Assembly: GCA_036270655.1 (NCBI GenBank)
Contig: DATBCD010000030.1
Span: 166,394-230,393, forward strand
Reading direction: 5' to 3'
Source of the DNA: VBCK01 sp036270655
GTDB taxonomy: Bacteria > Pseudomonadota > Gammaproteobacteria > Burkholderiales > Burkholderiaceae_F
DNA length: 64,000 bases
The notes beneath the pieces are model-generated. The model was not told the DNA's origin. It ran no database searches and saw only the letters and a program-made list of their open reading frames with translations. The position numbers were made by a program, and so were the translations under genes. Below, piece by piece: positions 44,104 through 53,193 of this stretch; positions within the stretch are counted from its first letter, which is position 1; each line of letters starts with the position of its first letter.

Positions 44104-44859
44104 CTACATCTGGCGAAACAGGTGCGCGTAGCTGTCCGAGACGAGCAGCGTGTCGCCACGCCCCTTGACGTGCACCACCATGCGGCCACGCATGTCGCGC
44201 GCGATCCGGTCGATCGCCGCGGCGTTGACCAGCGTCGAGCGGTGAATCTGCCAGAACTGTTGTGGATCGAGCTCGTCGACCAGCTCCTTGAGCGACTTGC
44301 GGATCAGCGCCTCCCCGTGATCCGTCACGACCCGCGTGTACTTGTTGTCGGCCTGAAAATACAGGACCTCGTCGACCGTGATCACGCGCAGATTCTGGCC
44401 GACCGACGCGTTGATCCAGCGCAGTGTCGGATGCGTCGCCGCACCGCCGAGCTGCCCGATCACGGCGTTGACCGCCTCGGGCCTGGCCGCGCCGCTGGCG
44501 AGCCGCTCCTTGAGGCGGCTGATTGTCGAAAACAGCCGTGCCGGAAGCACCGGCTTGAGCACGTAGTCGATGGCGCCGTGCTCGAACGCTTCGACCGCGT
44601 GCTGATCGAACGCGGTGACGAACACGATGTGGCAACGCCCCGCCGCGGCGCGCGCGACCTCCTGGCCGGAGGCACCGGGCATCTGGATGTCGAGAAACAG
44701 GATGTCGGGCCGGTGGTCTTCCAGCAGACGCAACGCCTCGATTCCATCGGCGGCCACGCCGGCCACCCGCAGTTCGGGCCACAGCGCGTGCAGCTGCTCG
44801 ACCAGCTGCTCGCGCAATGCGGCCTCGTCTTCAGCAACGACTGCTGTCGGGGCCTTCAT
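44104..44859 (-). CDS. LytTR-family response regulator
   Basis: A 251-residue transcription regulator. The receiver domain (1-120) has acidic residues in VVAEDEAAL, the phosphoacceptor Asp in ILFLDIQMPG near 57, and a Lys in YVLKPVLPARLF. The LytTR DNA-binding domain (about 145-248) has ADNKYTRVVTDHGEALIRKS and FWQIHRSTLVN. It belongs to the AlgR/LytR group. Its start lies 29 bases inside the degenerate sensor gene upstream, so all three genes form one operon. Confidence 0.93.
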   Translation of the reverse strand: MKAPTAVVAEDEAALREQLVEQLHALWPELRVAGVAADGIEALRLLEDHRPDILFLDIQMPGASGQEVARAAAGRCHIVFVTAFDQHAVEAFEHGAIDYVLKPVLPARLFSTISRLKERLASGAARPEAVNAVIGQLGGAATHPTLRWINASVGQNLRVITVDEVLYFQADNKYTRVVTDHGEALIRKSLKELVDELDPQQFWQIHRSTLVNAAAIDRIARDMRGRMVVHVKGRGDTLLVSDSYAHLFRQM

Positions 44860-46045
44860 CGGGCCAGAGCAATGTGACCACGGTGGCGGAGCCGGACCCC
44901 GCCCTGCCGTCCTGCACCGCTTCGCGCGCGCAAGTCAGACCGGCCGCCTCGCCGTACATCGCCCGCAACCGTTCGCGGATGCGGCGCAGCTCGGCATCGT
45001 CCTCGCTGCACGAACGGCCCGGTGCCACCCGCAGCCTCACCTGGAGGCGGGGCGCGCCTTCCGGGCGCAGCCGCTGGACCTGCAGCGACACCTGGTTGCA
45101 CCCTGGTTGGCTGCCCTCGCCCGCCGCCCATTGAACCAGTGGCAGCAGAACCGTGGCCGGAAACGGCGCATTCAGACAGTCCGGGTCGACCCCGATCTGC
45201 CGCGCCGGGTGCCCGTTGCGCCGGGCTGCCAGCACCGCCAGCCAGGCTTCGACCAGCTCGGCTTCGGCGCCGACCGTTGAGCCTTCGGCGCGCAAACGCG
45301 GCAGCGCGGTGCGCAGGTACGCGATCAGCAGGTCGAGCGTCGCCGCGCCTCGCGCCTTGTCGATCGCATACGCTGCCTGCACATCGGCCAGGCTGTCGAA
45401 CAGGAATTGTGGATCGATCCGGGCCCGCATCGCGGTCAGGCGTGCGTCGAACGCGCTGCGCCTCAGGCGTGCCCGCTCCTGCTGCGTTGCCAGCAGCCGC
45501 TGATCGGTTTCGTCCCCGCGCCGATGCATCTCGAGCCATGCAAACGCCAATGCGCCGAAAACCAGCATCTGACCGCTGTCTTCGATGCACCACAGCCACC
45601 AGGGTACCTTCGACCAGTCCTTGCCTATGCACTCCTCGCTCATGACGCACCAGTTGAGGTGCCCGAACAAAGCCGGCGTGAGCGCCGACACCAGAACGAC
45701 CTCCAGCAGCACCGCGGCCAACAGGGCGACCGCCAGCCGCCGGGCGCGCCGATCGGGCACGACACCCGCCCGATCGGCGATGGCCCACGCGCAAAGACCG
45801 AGTACGACTTGCACCGCGCCGCTCATCGAGGCGGCAACACACAGCGGTATCACCGCTTCAAGAGAGACCGAGGGCCGACGCCCTCCCACCAGAAGCGCGC
45901 AATTGAGTATCGTTTCGAACAGCGTGATCAGGCCGGCCCACTTCCATGCCTGCGGGCCCAGCGATGCGATCGCATGGAACCAGGCTCCCAGCGTGGCCCG
46001 CAGCGGCCCGAGCGCCCCTGGCAGAGCGGGCGTGGCGGTGTTCAT
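44831..46045 (-). CDS. degenerate LytS-type sensor (pseudokinase)
   Basis: A 404-residue membrane protein that aligns with its neighbour's histidine-kinase architecture. Several hydrophobic segments (WAGLITLFETILNCALLV, AVIPLCVAASMSGAVQVVL and others) precede a kinase-like core. The phosphoacceptor box reads RARIDPQFLFDSLADVQ where the family has QAQIEPHFLFNTL, so the catalytic His is replaced by Gln213. The ATP-binding half reads LPLVQWAAGEGS where an N-box VENAVRHG is expected, and no DxGxG or GxGL motifs are visible. It therefore should not phosphorylate itself. It lies between the intact kinase and the regulator, overlapping both (ATGA at the upstream junction). Confidence 0.88.
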   Translation of the reverse strand: MNTATPALPGALGPLRATLGAWFHAIASLGPQAWKWAGLITLFETILNCALLVGGRRPSVSLEAVIPLCVAASMSGAVQVVLGLCAWAIADRAGVVPDRRARRLAVALLAAVLLEVVLVSALTPALFGHLNWCVMSEECIGKDWSKVPWWLWCIEDSGQMLVFGALAFAWLEMHRRGDETDQRLLATQQERARLRRSAFDARLTAMRARIDPQFLFDSLADVQAAYAIDKARGAATLDLLIAYLRTALPRLRAEGSTVGAEAELVEAWLAVLAARRNGHPARQIGVDPDCLNAPFPATVLLPLVQWAAGEGSQPGCNQVSLQVQRLRPEGAPRLQVRLRVAPGRSCSEDDAELRRIRERLRAMYGEAAGLTCAREAVQDGRAGSGSATVVTLLWPDEGPDSSRC

Positions 46046-47199
46046 CGCGAAGCCGCGACTGTCACAATGGGCAGGCGCACCTCGGCGATCACTCCGCGCG
46101 GCTCGTTGCTGCGCAGACTCAGGCGCGCCGCGTTGCCGAACAGCGCCGACAGGCGCGCCCGCGTATTGGCCAATCCCACGCCCGATCCCGACGCGGCCTG
46201 AAACCCGACTCCGTCGTCGACCACGCTGACCACAAGCTGACCGCCGTCCCGAACCGCGCTTATGCCGATCGTCCCGCCCTCCGGCAGCGGACCCAGGCCG
46301 TGCCGCACCGCGTTCTCGACCAGCGTCGGCAAAATCAGCGGCGGAATCGACGCATCGGCCAATTGATCCGATAACTCGATCTGGAAGCGCAGCCGTTCGC
46401 CCATCCGATGTTGCAGCACGGAAAGATAGGCGCGCACCAGTTCGAACTCTTCGGCCAGCGCGCTCGAAGAGCGGCGCATCGCCGGCAGCGCGGCACGCAG
46501 GTAGTCGAGCAGGCTGCCGAGCATTTGCCGCCCGCGCTGAGGATCGACCTCGCACAGCCTCCGTACGTTGGCCAACGTATTGAACAGAAAATGCGGCTCG
46601 ATCTGGGCTTGAAGCACATTCAACCGCGCCTCTGCGGCGGCAGCCGACAGCGCGCTCTGCTCCGCGATCTGCCGCCCGAGCCGGCGCCGCCCCGCCACCT
46701 GGCGCCGGGTCGACTCGGCCAGGCCGTAGGCCACCAAGCCCAGGAGGGTCCATAACGTGACAATCCACGAGCACCAGCCGAACGTTTCGCCGACGCCGCG
46801 CGCCGGGTGGCGGGACAGCACGATCTGTATGGGGCAGGACACCGAGGTCGCGGCCACCAGCAACGCGAACACCGCCAGCCAGCGCACGCGGCTGGTGGCG
46901 CTCTCCGGCAGCAGTGCCACGCCCAGGGCAACCGCCAGCAGCGTAAGCAGCCCGCTCGCCAGATTCTGCAGCGTGCTGTACTCGAGCACGACGAGCCACT
47001 CGCGCAGGCCCGTCAGCGGCAGCTCTTTGAGCTCGGACGTCAGAACCAGCGCGAAGCAGATGGCGAACGTCAGAGCGATGCTGGTGCCATTGAGGATCTG
47101 GAAGAACTTCCTGCGAAACGTCTCGGCGCGCGCCTCCTCCGCCAACGCCTGGCGTGTGTCGGACGCGAACATTTCGGGCGTTACGATCGCTTCAGCCAC
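46042..47199 (-). CDS. LytS-type sensor histidine kinase
   Basis: A 385-residue membrane kinase. Four hydrophobic segments lie within residues 35-160. The His_kinase box QAQIEPHFLFNTLANVRRL places the phosphoacceptor at His203. The ATP-binding part is complete: LPTLVENAVRHGLG (N-box), VSVVDDGVGF (G1) and GSGVGLANTRARL (G2). First gene of the kinase-pseudokinase-regulator operon. The signal it senses is unknown. Confidence 0.93.
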   Translation of the reverse strand: MAEAIVTPEMFASDTRQALAEEARAETFRRKFFQILNGTSIALTFAICFALVLTSELKELPLTGLREWLVVLEYSTLQNLASGLLTLLAVALGVALLPESATSRVRWLAVFALLVAATSVSCPIQIVLSRHPARGVGETFGWCSWIVTLWTLLGLVAYGLAESTRRQVAGRRRLGRQIAEQSALSAAAAEARLNVLQAQIEPHFLFNTLANVRRLCEVDPQRGRQMLGSLLDYLRAALPAMRRSSSALAEEFELVRAYLSVLQHRMGERLRFQIELSDQLADASIPPLILPTLVENAVRHGLGPLPEGGTIGISAVRDGGQLVVSVVDDGVGFQAASGSGVGLANTRARLSALFGNAARLSLRSNEPRGVIAEVRLPIVTVAASR

Positions 47200-47362
47200 T
47201 GTCGAAGGGACGGCCTCGCGCCGGGGCAGGCGCCCGCAACACGATCGCCGTCAAGTGGCCGCCATTGTCGCGCGTTGCGCCCGGGCCTGCCATCTGGTGC
47301 GACCAACGCGGCGCCCGAACCGACGAGGCGGCCGCAAGCGCGACGAAACGGCCGATCGCGTG

Positions 47363-48673
47363 CTATGGACCCGTGTAGCGCACCCGCCAGATCGAATTGG
47401 AGGCGTCGTCGCTGACCAGCAGCGAGCCGTCCTGGGCTTGCGAGATTCCGACCGGTCGGCCCCACACGTGCTTGTCGTCGAGCACGAACCCGGTCAGGAA
47501 GTCCTGATACTCGCCGGTCGCATGCCCGGCGCGATCGATCGGCACCCGAATGACTTCGTAGCCGGTGCGGATCGAGCGGTTCCAGGAGCCATGTTGCGTC
47601 GCGAACAGGTTGCCGCGGTACTGCTGGGGGAACTGGCCGCCTTGATAGAAGGTGATCTGTAGCGGCGCGTTGTGCGGCTGCAGCAACACGTCGGGCACGA
47701 TCGCCTGCTGCGCGAGCTCCGGGTGCTTGCCGGAGTGCCGCGGGTCCTGGTGCGCGCCCAGGTACCACCAGGGCCATCCGTAGAATCCGTTGGCCTGCAC
47801 GCGCGTGATGTAGTCCGGTACCAGGTTGTCGCCCAAACCATCGCGCTCGTTCACGGCGCACCAGAGCTGCCCGGTGGCAGGATCGGTCGCCAGCCCCGAT
47901 GGGTTGCGCAGGCCCCAGGCGTACACGCGGCGGTGCGATCCATCCGCATTGAAGGCCAGGATATCCGCGCGCTCAGCCTCGTCCGGCGAGCTGTCCGGAT
48001 CGTCGACGTTGGAAGCCGAGCCGACCGCAACAAATAAAGTGGCGCCATCCCGCGAAAACTGCACATCGCGCGTCCAGTGCCCGCCCTTGGGCAGGTCGGC
48101 AATAGGCTGCGGGGGCCCGCTCGCGTGCAGCTGCCCGTTGTGGTACGCATAGCGCACCACGGCCCCGCTGTCGCCTACGTAAACCCATTGCGGATCGGGT
48201 CCGGGTGGATAAAAAGCGATTCCGTACGGGCGCTCCAGATTCTCGGCGAACACCTCGATGCTTTCCGGCTTGCCGTCGGCCGTGATGCCGCGCATCACGC
48301 TGATTCGGCCGCCGTCGCTTTCCGCGACGAACAGGTCGCCGTTGGGCGCCAGGCGGATCACACGCGGCCCCAGCAGCCGGCTGGCAAACAGCTCCACCTT
48401 GAATCCGGCCGGCGCGATAGGCCAGGCCTGTTCGGGGCGTTTGACGATCGACGGGCCGTTGCCGACCGAGCGGGTCGCGTACGGCGCGGGCAGATCCCGC
48501 ACCGTGATCCGGTGCTCTTTTCCGGGGGCCTGTGACCGGTAGTCGGAAAACGGGCTGTTGGCGCCGTCCGCGGCCCATGCGACCGCACCACATGCCGCCA
48601 GCGCTGCAAGTGCGCCCAGCCTGGCGGGCCAGCGAGCCGACTCCTCACCCCCCTTTGCCTCGCCTCGCTTCAT
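47363..48673 (-). CDS. glucose/sorbosone dehydrogenase-like periplasmic beta-propeller
   Basis: A 436-residue exported protein. A signal peptide (ALAALAACGAVAWAADGA) is followed by a PQQ-dependent GSDH-type six-bladed propeller: FASRLLGPRVIRLAPNGDLF, ERPYGIAFYPPGPDPQWVYV, HWTRDVQFSRDGATLFVAVG, YAWGLRNPSGLATDPATGQL and GYEVIRVPIDRAG. It resembles L-sorbosone dehydrogenase and related sugar dehydrogenases, but whether it binds PQQ cannot be told. It begins 23 bases after the emrB stop, so it is likely cotranscribed with the efflux genes. Confidence 0.85.
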   Translation of the reverse strand: MKRGEAKGGEESARWPARLGALAALAACGAVAWAADGANSPFSDYRSQAPGKEHRITVRDLPAPYATRSVGNGPSIVKRPEQAWPIAPAGFKVELFASRLLGPRVIRLAPNGDLFVAESDGGRISVMRGITADGKPESIEVFAENLERPYGIAFYPPGPDPQWVYVGDSGAVVRYAYHNGQLHASGPPQPIADLPKGGHWTRDVQFSRDGATLFVAVGSASNVDDPDSSPDEAERADILAFNADGSHRRVYAWGLRNPSGLATDPATGQLWCAVNERDGLGDNLVPDYITRVQANGFYGWPWWYLGAHQDPRHSGKHPELAQQAIVPDVLLQPHNAPLQITFYQGGQFPQQYRGNLFATQHGSWNRSIRTGYEVIRVPIDRAGHATGEYQDFLTGFVLDDKHVWGRPVGISQAQDGSLLVSDDASNSIWRVRYTGP

Positions 48674-48696
48674 CGTCGAGATTCGCGCCCTTTCGG

Positions 48697-50283
48697 CTAG
48701 TGGGCCCCGGAGGCGGCATCCTTGCCTGCGACCGAGCCCCGGACCGGGCGCGCCAGCCAGATCACCGCGATCAACACCAGGAACAGCAGTCCCGACGCGT
48801 AGAAGATGTCGTCGGCCGCCACCATGAACGCCTGCTGGTCGACGATGCGGTTGATCAGATCCTGAGCCTGACCCATTCCGAATCCGTTGGCCTGCAGCCT
48901 CTGCAGCGCCTGGGAAGTCACTGGACTGCCTGCCGTCAGGTGATCGACCAGCTGCGAGTGGTGCAGCGTGGCGCGCCGGTCCCATAGCGTCGTGACGATC
49001 GAGGTGCCGAACGAGCCGGCCGTGATCCTGCAGAAATTCAGAAGTCCCGAAGCCGCCGGGACGCGATCGGCCGGAAGGCCGGACAGCGACAGCGACACCA
49101 GCGGAACGAAAAAGGTGGCCAGCGCCGCGCCCTGTATCACGGTCGGCACCAGCAGCGTGCCGAACGAGGCGTCGGTATCGAACCCGGAGCGCAGGAAATT
49201 GACCAGCGCGAAGACGAGGAAAGAAGCCGTCACGAACAGGCGCGGGTCGACGCGGCTGACGGTGCGTCCGACCAGGGGGCTGAGCGCAATCGCCAGAAAG
49301 CCGACCGGCGCGAGCACCAGGCCAGCCAGCGTCGCGGTGTAGCCCATGTACTGCTGCAACCACAGCGGCAGCAGCACGACGCTGCCGAAGAACGCGCCGT
49401 AGCCAAGCGATATCGCGAGCGTGCTGGTCCAGTAATTGCGCCGGCGGAACAGGCTCAGGTCGACGATCGGGTGCGCCTCGGTCAGCTCCCAGATCAGGAA
49501 AACGACGAATCCGATCGCCGCGATCAGCGCCAGCACGACGATGGTGGTCGAGGAGAACCAGTCCAGGTCCTTGCCCTGGTCCAGCATCACCTGCAGCGCG
49601 CCCACCCAGATCACCAGCAGCGCCAGGCCGACGACGTCGATCGGGAGCCGTTGCGTCGGCGTTTCCCGGCGGCGATAAATGGCCCAGGTCGTCAGTCCGG
49701 CAAACAGCCCGACCGGCACGTTGATGTAGAAGATCCACGGCCACGAGATGTTGTCGGTGATCCAGCCGCCCAGCACCGGCCCGACCACAGGGGCCACCAG
49801 GGTCGTGATCGCCCACATGGCCAGGGCCGTGCCGGCCTTGCTCGCCGGGTAACTCGTCAGCAGCAGGGACTGCGACAGCGGAATCATGGGGCCAGCCACC
49901 GCGCCCTGCAGCACGCGGAACAGGATCAGCATCTGCAGCGACGGCGCCAGCCCGCACAGCACCGAGGCGACCACAAACAGTGCGACCGATGCGGTAAACA
50001 GCCGCACCTGACCGTAACGGCGGGTCAGCCATCCGGTCAGCGGCAGCGAAATCGCGTTGGACACGGCGAACGAGGTGATCACCCAGGTACCCTGATCCGG
50101 AGATACACCCAGATCACCGGCGATCGAAGGAATCGACACGTTGGCGATCGACGTGTCGAGCACGTTCATGAACGTCGCCAGCGACAGCGCGACGGTCCCG
50201 ATCGCCAGGCTGCGCCCTTGCAGGGGCTGCAGTGCACCGGCCGCCGGAGCCTGCGGCGGCGAACTGGAGCTGTTGGAGGCCAT
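48697..50283 (-). CDS. emrB: DHA2-family multidrug efflux permease (EmrB/QacA type)
   Basis: A 528-residue protein with about 14 membrane spans. The DHA2 signature region is LDTSIANVSIPSIAGDLGVS near 42, then GWLTRRYGQVRLF and GPMIPLSQSLLLTSYP. It is the proton-driven inner-membrane part of a tripartite pump with the adaptor and outer-membrane factor encoded just upstream (19 and then 34 bases apart). Drug specificity is unknown. Confidence 0.93.
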   Translation of the reverse strand: MASNSSSSPPQAPAAGALQPLQGRSLAIGTVALSLATFMNVLDTSIANVSIPSIAGDLGVSPDQGTWVITSFAVSNAISLPLTGWLTRRYGQVRLFTASVALFVVASVLCGLAPSLQMLILFRVLQGAVAGPMIPLSQSLLLTSYPASKAGTALAMWAITTLVAPVVGPVLGGWITDNISWPWIFYINVPVGLFAGLTTWAIYRRRETPTQRLPIDVVGLALLVIWVGALQVMLDQGKDLDWFSSTTIVVLALIAAIGFVVFLIWELTEAHPIVDLSLFRRRNYWTSTLAISLGYGAFFGSVVLLPLWLQQYMGYTATLAGLVLAPVGFLAIALSPLVGRTVSRVDPRLFVTASFLVFALVNFLRSGFDTDASFGTLLVPTVIQGAALATFFVPLVSLSLSGLPADRVPAASGLLNFCRITAGSFGTSIVTTLWDRRATLHHSQLVDHLTAGSPVTSQALQRLQANGFGMGQAQDLINRIVDQQAFMVAADDIFYASGLLFLVLIAVIWLARPVRGSVAGKDAASGAH

Positions 50284-50302
50284 GGCGAAATCCTGCCTGG
50301 GA

Positions 50303-51595
50303 TTACATCGTGCGGCCGGCGGGCATGGCGGGCACCGTATGAATCGCCGGTATCGCGCGTATCGTCGCGAGCCGATTCATGGCGGTGGCGTCGCTCGGCG
50401 CTTGCTTCGCGCCAGCCAGTGAGACCGCCGCCGGCGGGATGTTCTGCGCGATGATCTGGCGCACACGCTGGTCGGCCACCTGATCGGGCGCCCCGAACAC
50501 GTCGGTCGAGTACAACGGAGCGTTCTGCGCCACCTGCGGCAGCCGGGCGCCGTCGCGGGTGTGCGTGTCGACCTGCGCCTTCATCGAAAGCCCGATCTGC
50601 AGCGGATGCGCCGCCAGCTCGCCCGAATCCAGCGCAATGCGCACCGGAACGCGCTGCACGATCTTGATCCAGTTGCCGGTCGCGTTCTGCGCCGGCAGTA
50701 TCGCAAACGCCGAGCCGGTGCCGGCATTGAAGCCGACGATCCTGCCGTGATAGGTAAACCCGTGCCCGTACAGGTCCGCGGTCAGGTCGACGCGCTGCCC
50801 GACCCGCATCGAGGCAAGTTGCGGCTCCTTGAAATTGGCGTCGACCCAGACCTGATCGAGCGGGACGATCGCCATCAGCGGCGTACCTGGATTGACCCGC
50901 TGGCCCAGCTGCACGCTGCGCTGCGCGACGAAGCCCGACACCGGAGCCGGCAGGCTGGTGCGCGCGTAAGCCAGAAAGGCAGCCCGCACCGCAGCGGCTG
51001 CGTTCTGCACATCCGGATGGTTTTCGACCGTGGTGCCGTCGACGCGCGCCCGATTGGCCGCCAGCTGTTGCCGGGCCGACAGCACGGCCGCCTGGGCCGC
51101 CTTGAACGCATCGCGGGCATGCTGCAGCTCTTCGCCCGAGATGGCCCCAGAGCTGGCCAGCCGCTCACGCCGCGCCAGGTCGGCGGTCGCGGTTGTCAGG
51201 TCGGCCTCGCGCACTTGCAGCGTGGCGGCCAGCTGCGCTGACGTGGAGAACAGGTTGCGCACCTCGCGCACGGTTCTGGCCAGTTGCGCCTCGGCCTGGT
51301 CCAGCGCGACCTTGGCATCGGCGCGGTCCAGTTGTACGACCGTCTGGCCGGCGCGCACGAACTGCGTGTTGTCGGCGCCGATTTGCACCACGATCCCCGA
51401 GATCTGCGGCGTGATCTGGACCACATTGCCGCTGACGTAGGCGTCGTCGGTGAACTCTTCGAAGCGCAGCACGAAAGCCCAGTACGCGCTGGAAATGATC
51501 GCGACCAGCGCGAGCGCGCCAATGACCGCGATCAGCCAGAGCCGGCGTTGGCGCGACATCGATTCCAACTTGGCGGGGTTCTGTTCGGTTGTCAT
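50303..51595 (-). CDS. emrA: EmrA-type membrane-fusion adaptor (HlyD family)
   Basis: A 430-residue periplasmic adaptor with one N-terminal membrane span (LWLIAVIGALALVAIISSAY) followed by FTDDAYVSGNVVQITPQISG, the EmrA hallmark, a coiled-coil hairpin near 90-200 and a C-terminal beta domain. The ATG at 51595 has AAGGAG seven bases upstream, which decides the start over an open frame reaching 51649. The last 70 residues are longer than in E. coli EmrA and rich in Ala and Pro. Confidence 0.93.
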   Translation of the reverse strand: MTTEQNPAKLESMSRQRRLWLIAVIGALALVAIISSAYWAFVLRFEEFTDDAYVSGNVVQITPQISGIVVQIGADNTQFVRAGQTVVQLDRADAKVALDQAEAQLARTVREVRNLFSTSAQLAATLQVREADLTTATADLARRERLASSGAISGEELQHARDAFKAAQAAVLSARQQLAANRARVDGTTVENHPDVQNAAAAVRAAFLAYARTSLPAPVSGFVAQRSVQLGQRVNPGTPLMAIVPLDQVWVDANFKEPQLASMRVGQRVDLTADLYGHGFTYHGRIVGFNAGTGSAFAILPAQNATGNWIKIVQRVPVRIALDSGELAAHPLQIGLSMKAQVDTHTRDGARLPQVAQNAPLYSTDVFGAPDQVADQRVRQIIAQNIPPAAVSLAGAKQAPSDATAMNRLATIRAIPAIHTVPAMPAGRTM

Positions 51596-51629
51596 GGGGA
51601 TTGCTCCTTGATCAGACGCTCGATACGAA

Positions 51630-53114
51630 TTACGGGGCGACGGACGCAAGCGGTGGGGATGCCGGTTCCACTCCGCCCCCCAAGGCTCGAACCAGGTTGA
51701 TCGACAGGTCCAGAGCGCGCGCCCGCAGATCGACTTCGAGGGCTTCCTGCGTCAGCAGCGGCGCCTCGGCGCTGAGAACCTGCAGGTAATTGCCGACGCC
51801 CTCGCGATATCGCAACACCGCCAGGTCGTAGGCGTCGCGCGAGGCCGCCAGCGCTTGCTGCTGCTCGTTACGCTGCTCCGAAAGGCTGCGGAACGAGGTC
51901 AGTTGATCGACCACTTCGCGCAGCGCATCGACCAGAGTCTGGTTGTACTGCTCGACCGCAGCGTCGTACTGCGCATCGGCCGCCGCCAGGTTCGCGCGCC
52001 GCTGGCCCGCGTCGAACAGAGGCAAGCTCAATGCCGGTCCGACTCCGACTTCGCGGTTGCCCAGACTCAGGAAACCCGAGGTGCCCAGGCTCTGGAAGCC
52101 GACGAACGCCGTCAGATTCACGTCCGGATAGAACTGCGCCTGCGCCACGTGGATGCCGCGACTGGCCGCCTCGACGCGCCAGCGCTGGGCCACGATGTCG
52201 GGGCGCCGTCCCAGCAGCTGCGAGGGCACGCGCGACGGCAGGGCCGCATCGGCGCCTGCCATCGCCGCCGGCCGCTTGATCGCCAGCCCTCGATCGGGCC
52301 CCTGCCCCAGCAGCGCCGCCAGCTGGTTGCGGGTCAGCGCGATCGTCTCGTTCAACTGTTCGACCTGCTCGCGCGCCGCCGGCACCGCCGCTTCGGCCTG
52401 TTTCAGCTCCAGGCGCGAGTCCAGGCCGGCCGCGTTGCGGTCGCGCGTCAGCGCATAGACGGTCTGGCGCTGCTCCACGGTTGCTTGCCCGACGTCCAGC
52501 TGCAGATACGCGCGCATCAGCTGAACGTAGGCGTGCGCGACGTCGACCGACAGCGCGAGACGCGCCGCCTGCTGGTCCACGGCGGCGGCGCGCGCCTGCC
52601 CGAGCGCCTGTTCGAACGCTGCGCGGTTCTTGCCCCAGAAATCGATGTCCCAGCTCAGCGTCGCCTGCAATTGATCGAACGTGCTCCACCCGCCCGCGAA
52701 CGGAGGCGGTATCACACCGTTGGCGGGGAAGCGCTCGCGCGTGGCCGACAGACTCGAATCCACGCGCGGGCTGCGGACCGAGTCGGCCGCCTCGGCCACA
52801 GCGGCCGCTTGCCGCGCGCGCGCCAGCGCCACCTTCAGGCTCGGGCTGCCGGCCAGGGCCTCGCTCATCAGTTGATCGAGTTGCGGATCGTCGAAACGGC
52901 TCCACCAGTTCTGCTGCGGCCAGCTGCTCGAATCGATGGCGGCGCTGCCCAGGCTCTGAGCGGCCGCCAGGTTGTCCTCGCCGGCCAGCGCAGCCTGCGG
53001 CTTCAGGCCGTGGGTGCTGGCGCAAGCGGCCACCATCACCACCACCGCCAGCGCGGCGGCAATCGGCCGCCTGCCCGACCCTTCTCGTGTTTTGCGCAGT
53101 CTTTGCGGTGTCAC
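51630..53114 (-). CDS. outer-membrane efflux lipoprotein (NodT/OprM type)
   Basis: A 494-residue outer-membrane channel of the TolC superfamily. The lipobox is VVVMVAAC, so the mature protein is probably lipid-anchored. Family blocks: WWSRFDDPQLDQLMSEAL, SWDIDFWGKNRAAFEQAL and LLGRRPDIVAQRWRVEAA; the two repeated halves are evident. The GTG at 53114 follows AGGGGGG at ribosome-site distance, so I prefer it to a TTG six codons earlier. First gene of the efflux operon, downstream of marR. Confidence 0.92.
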   Translation of the reverse strand: MTPQRLRKTREGSGRRPIAAALAVVVMVAACASTHGLKPQAALAGEDNLAAAQSLGSAAIDSSSWPQQNWWSRFDDPQLDQLMSEALAGSPSLKVALARARQAAAVAEAADSVRSPRVDSSLSATRERFPANGVIPPPFAGGWSTFDQLQATLSWDIDFWGKNRAAFEQALGQARAAAVDQQAARLALSVDVAHAYVQLMRAYLQLDVGQATVEQRQTVYALTRDRNAAGLDSRLELKQAEAAVPAAREQVEQLNETIALTRNQLAALLGQGPDRGLAIKRPAAMAGADAALPSRVPSQLLGRRPDIVAQRWRVEAASRGIHVAQAQFYPDVNLTAFVGFQSLGTSGFLSLGNREVGVGPALSLPLFDAGQRRANLAAADAQYDAAVEQYNQTLVDALREVVDQLTSFRSLSEQRNEQQQALAASRDAYDLAVLRYREGVGNYLQVLSAEAPLLTQEALEVDLRARALDLSINLVRALGGGVEPASPPLASVAP

Positions 53115-53162
53115 GCTCGCCCCCCTTCGCAAGACCCTGCCGCTCTAATTGCCGTAGCCGCC

Positions 53163-53176
53163 ACTGCCTAGGCAGT
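53163..53176. promoter_or_regulatory. predicted MarR operator 2, in front of the efflux operon
   Basis: ACTGCC-TA-GGCAGT, a perfect inverted repeat with the same half-sites as the operator in the marR promoter. It lies between marR and the outer-membrane factor gene, where a regulator of the efflux genes would be expected to bind. No strong promoter sequence is visible beside it. Confidence 0.7.
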
Positions 53177-53193
53177 TTTGGCCCTAAAAAAAA

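Noticed and set aside
47363..50032. The dehydrogenase frame stays open for 889 codons into the efflux permease gene
   Set aside because: The clear signal peptide starts at 48673, and the extension is the shadow of emrB in another frame.
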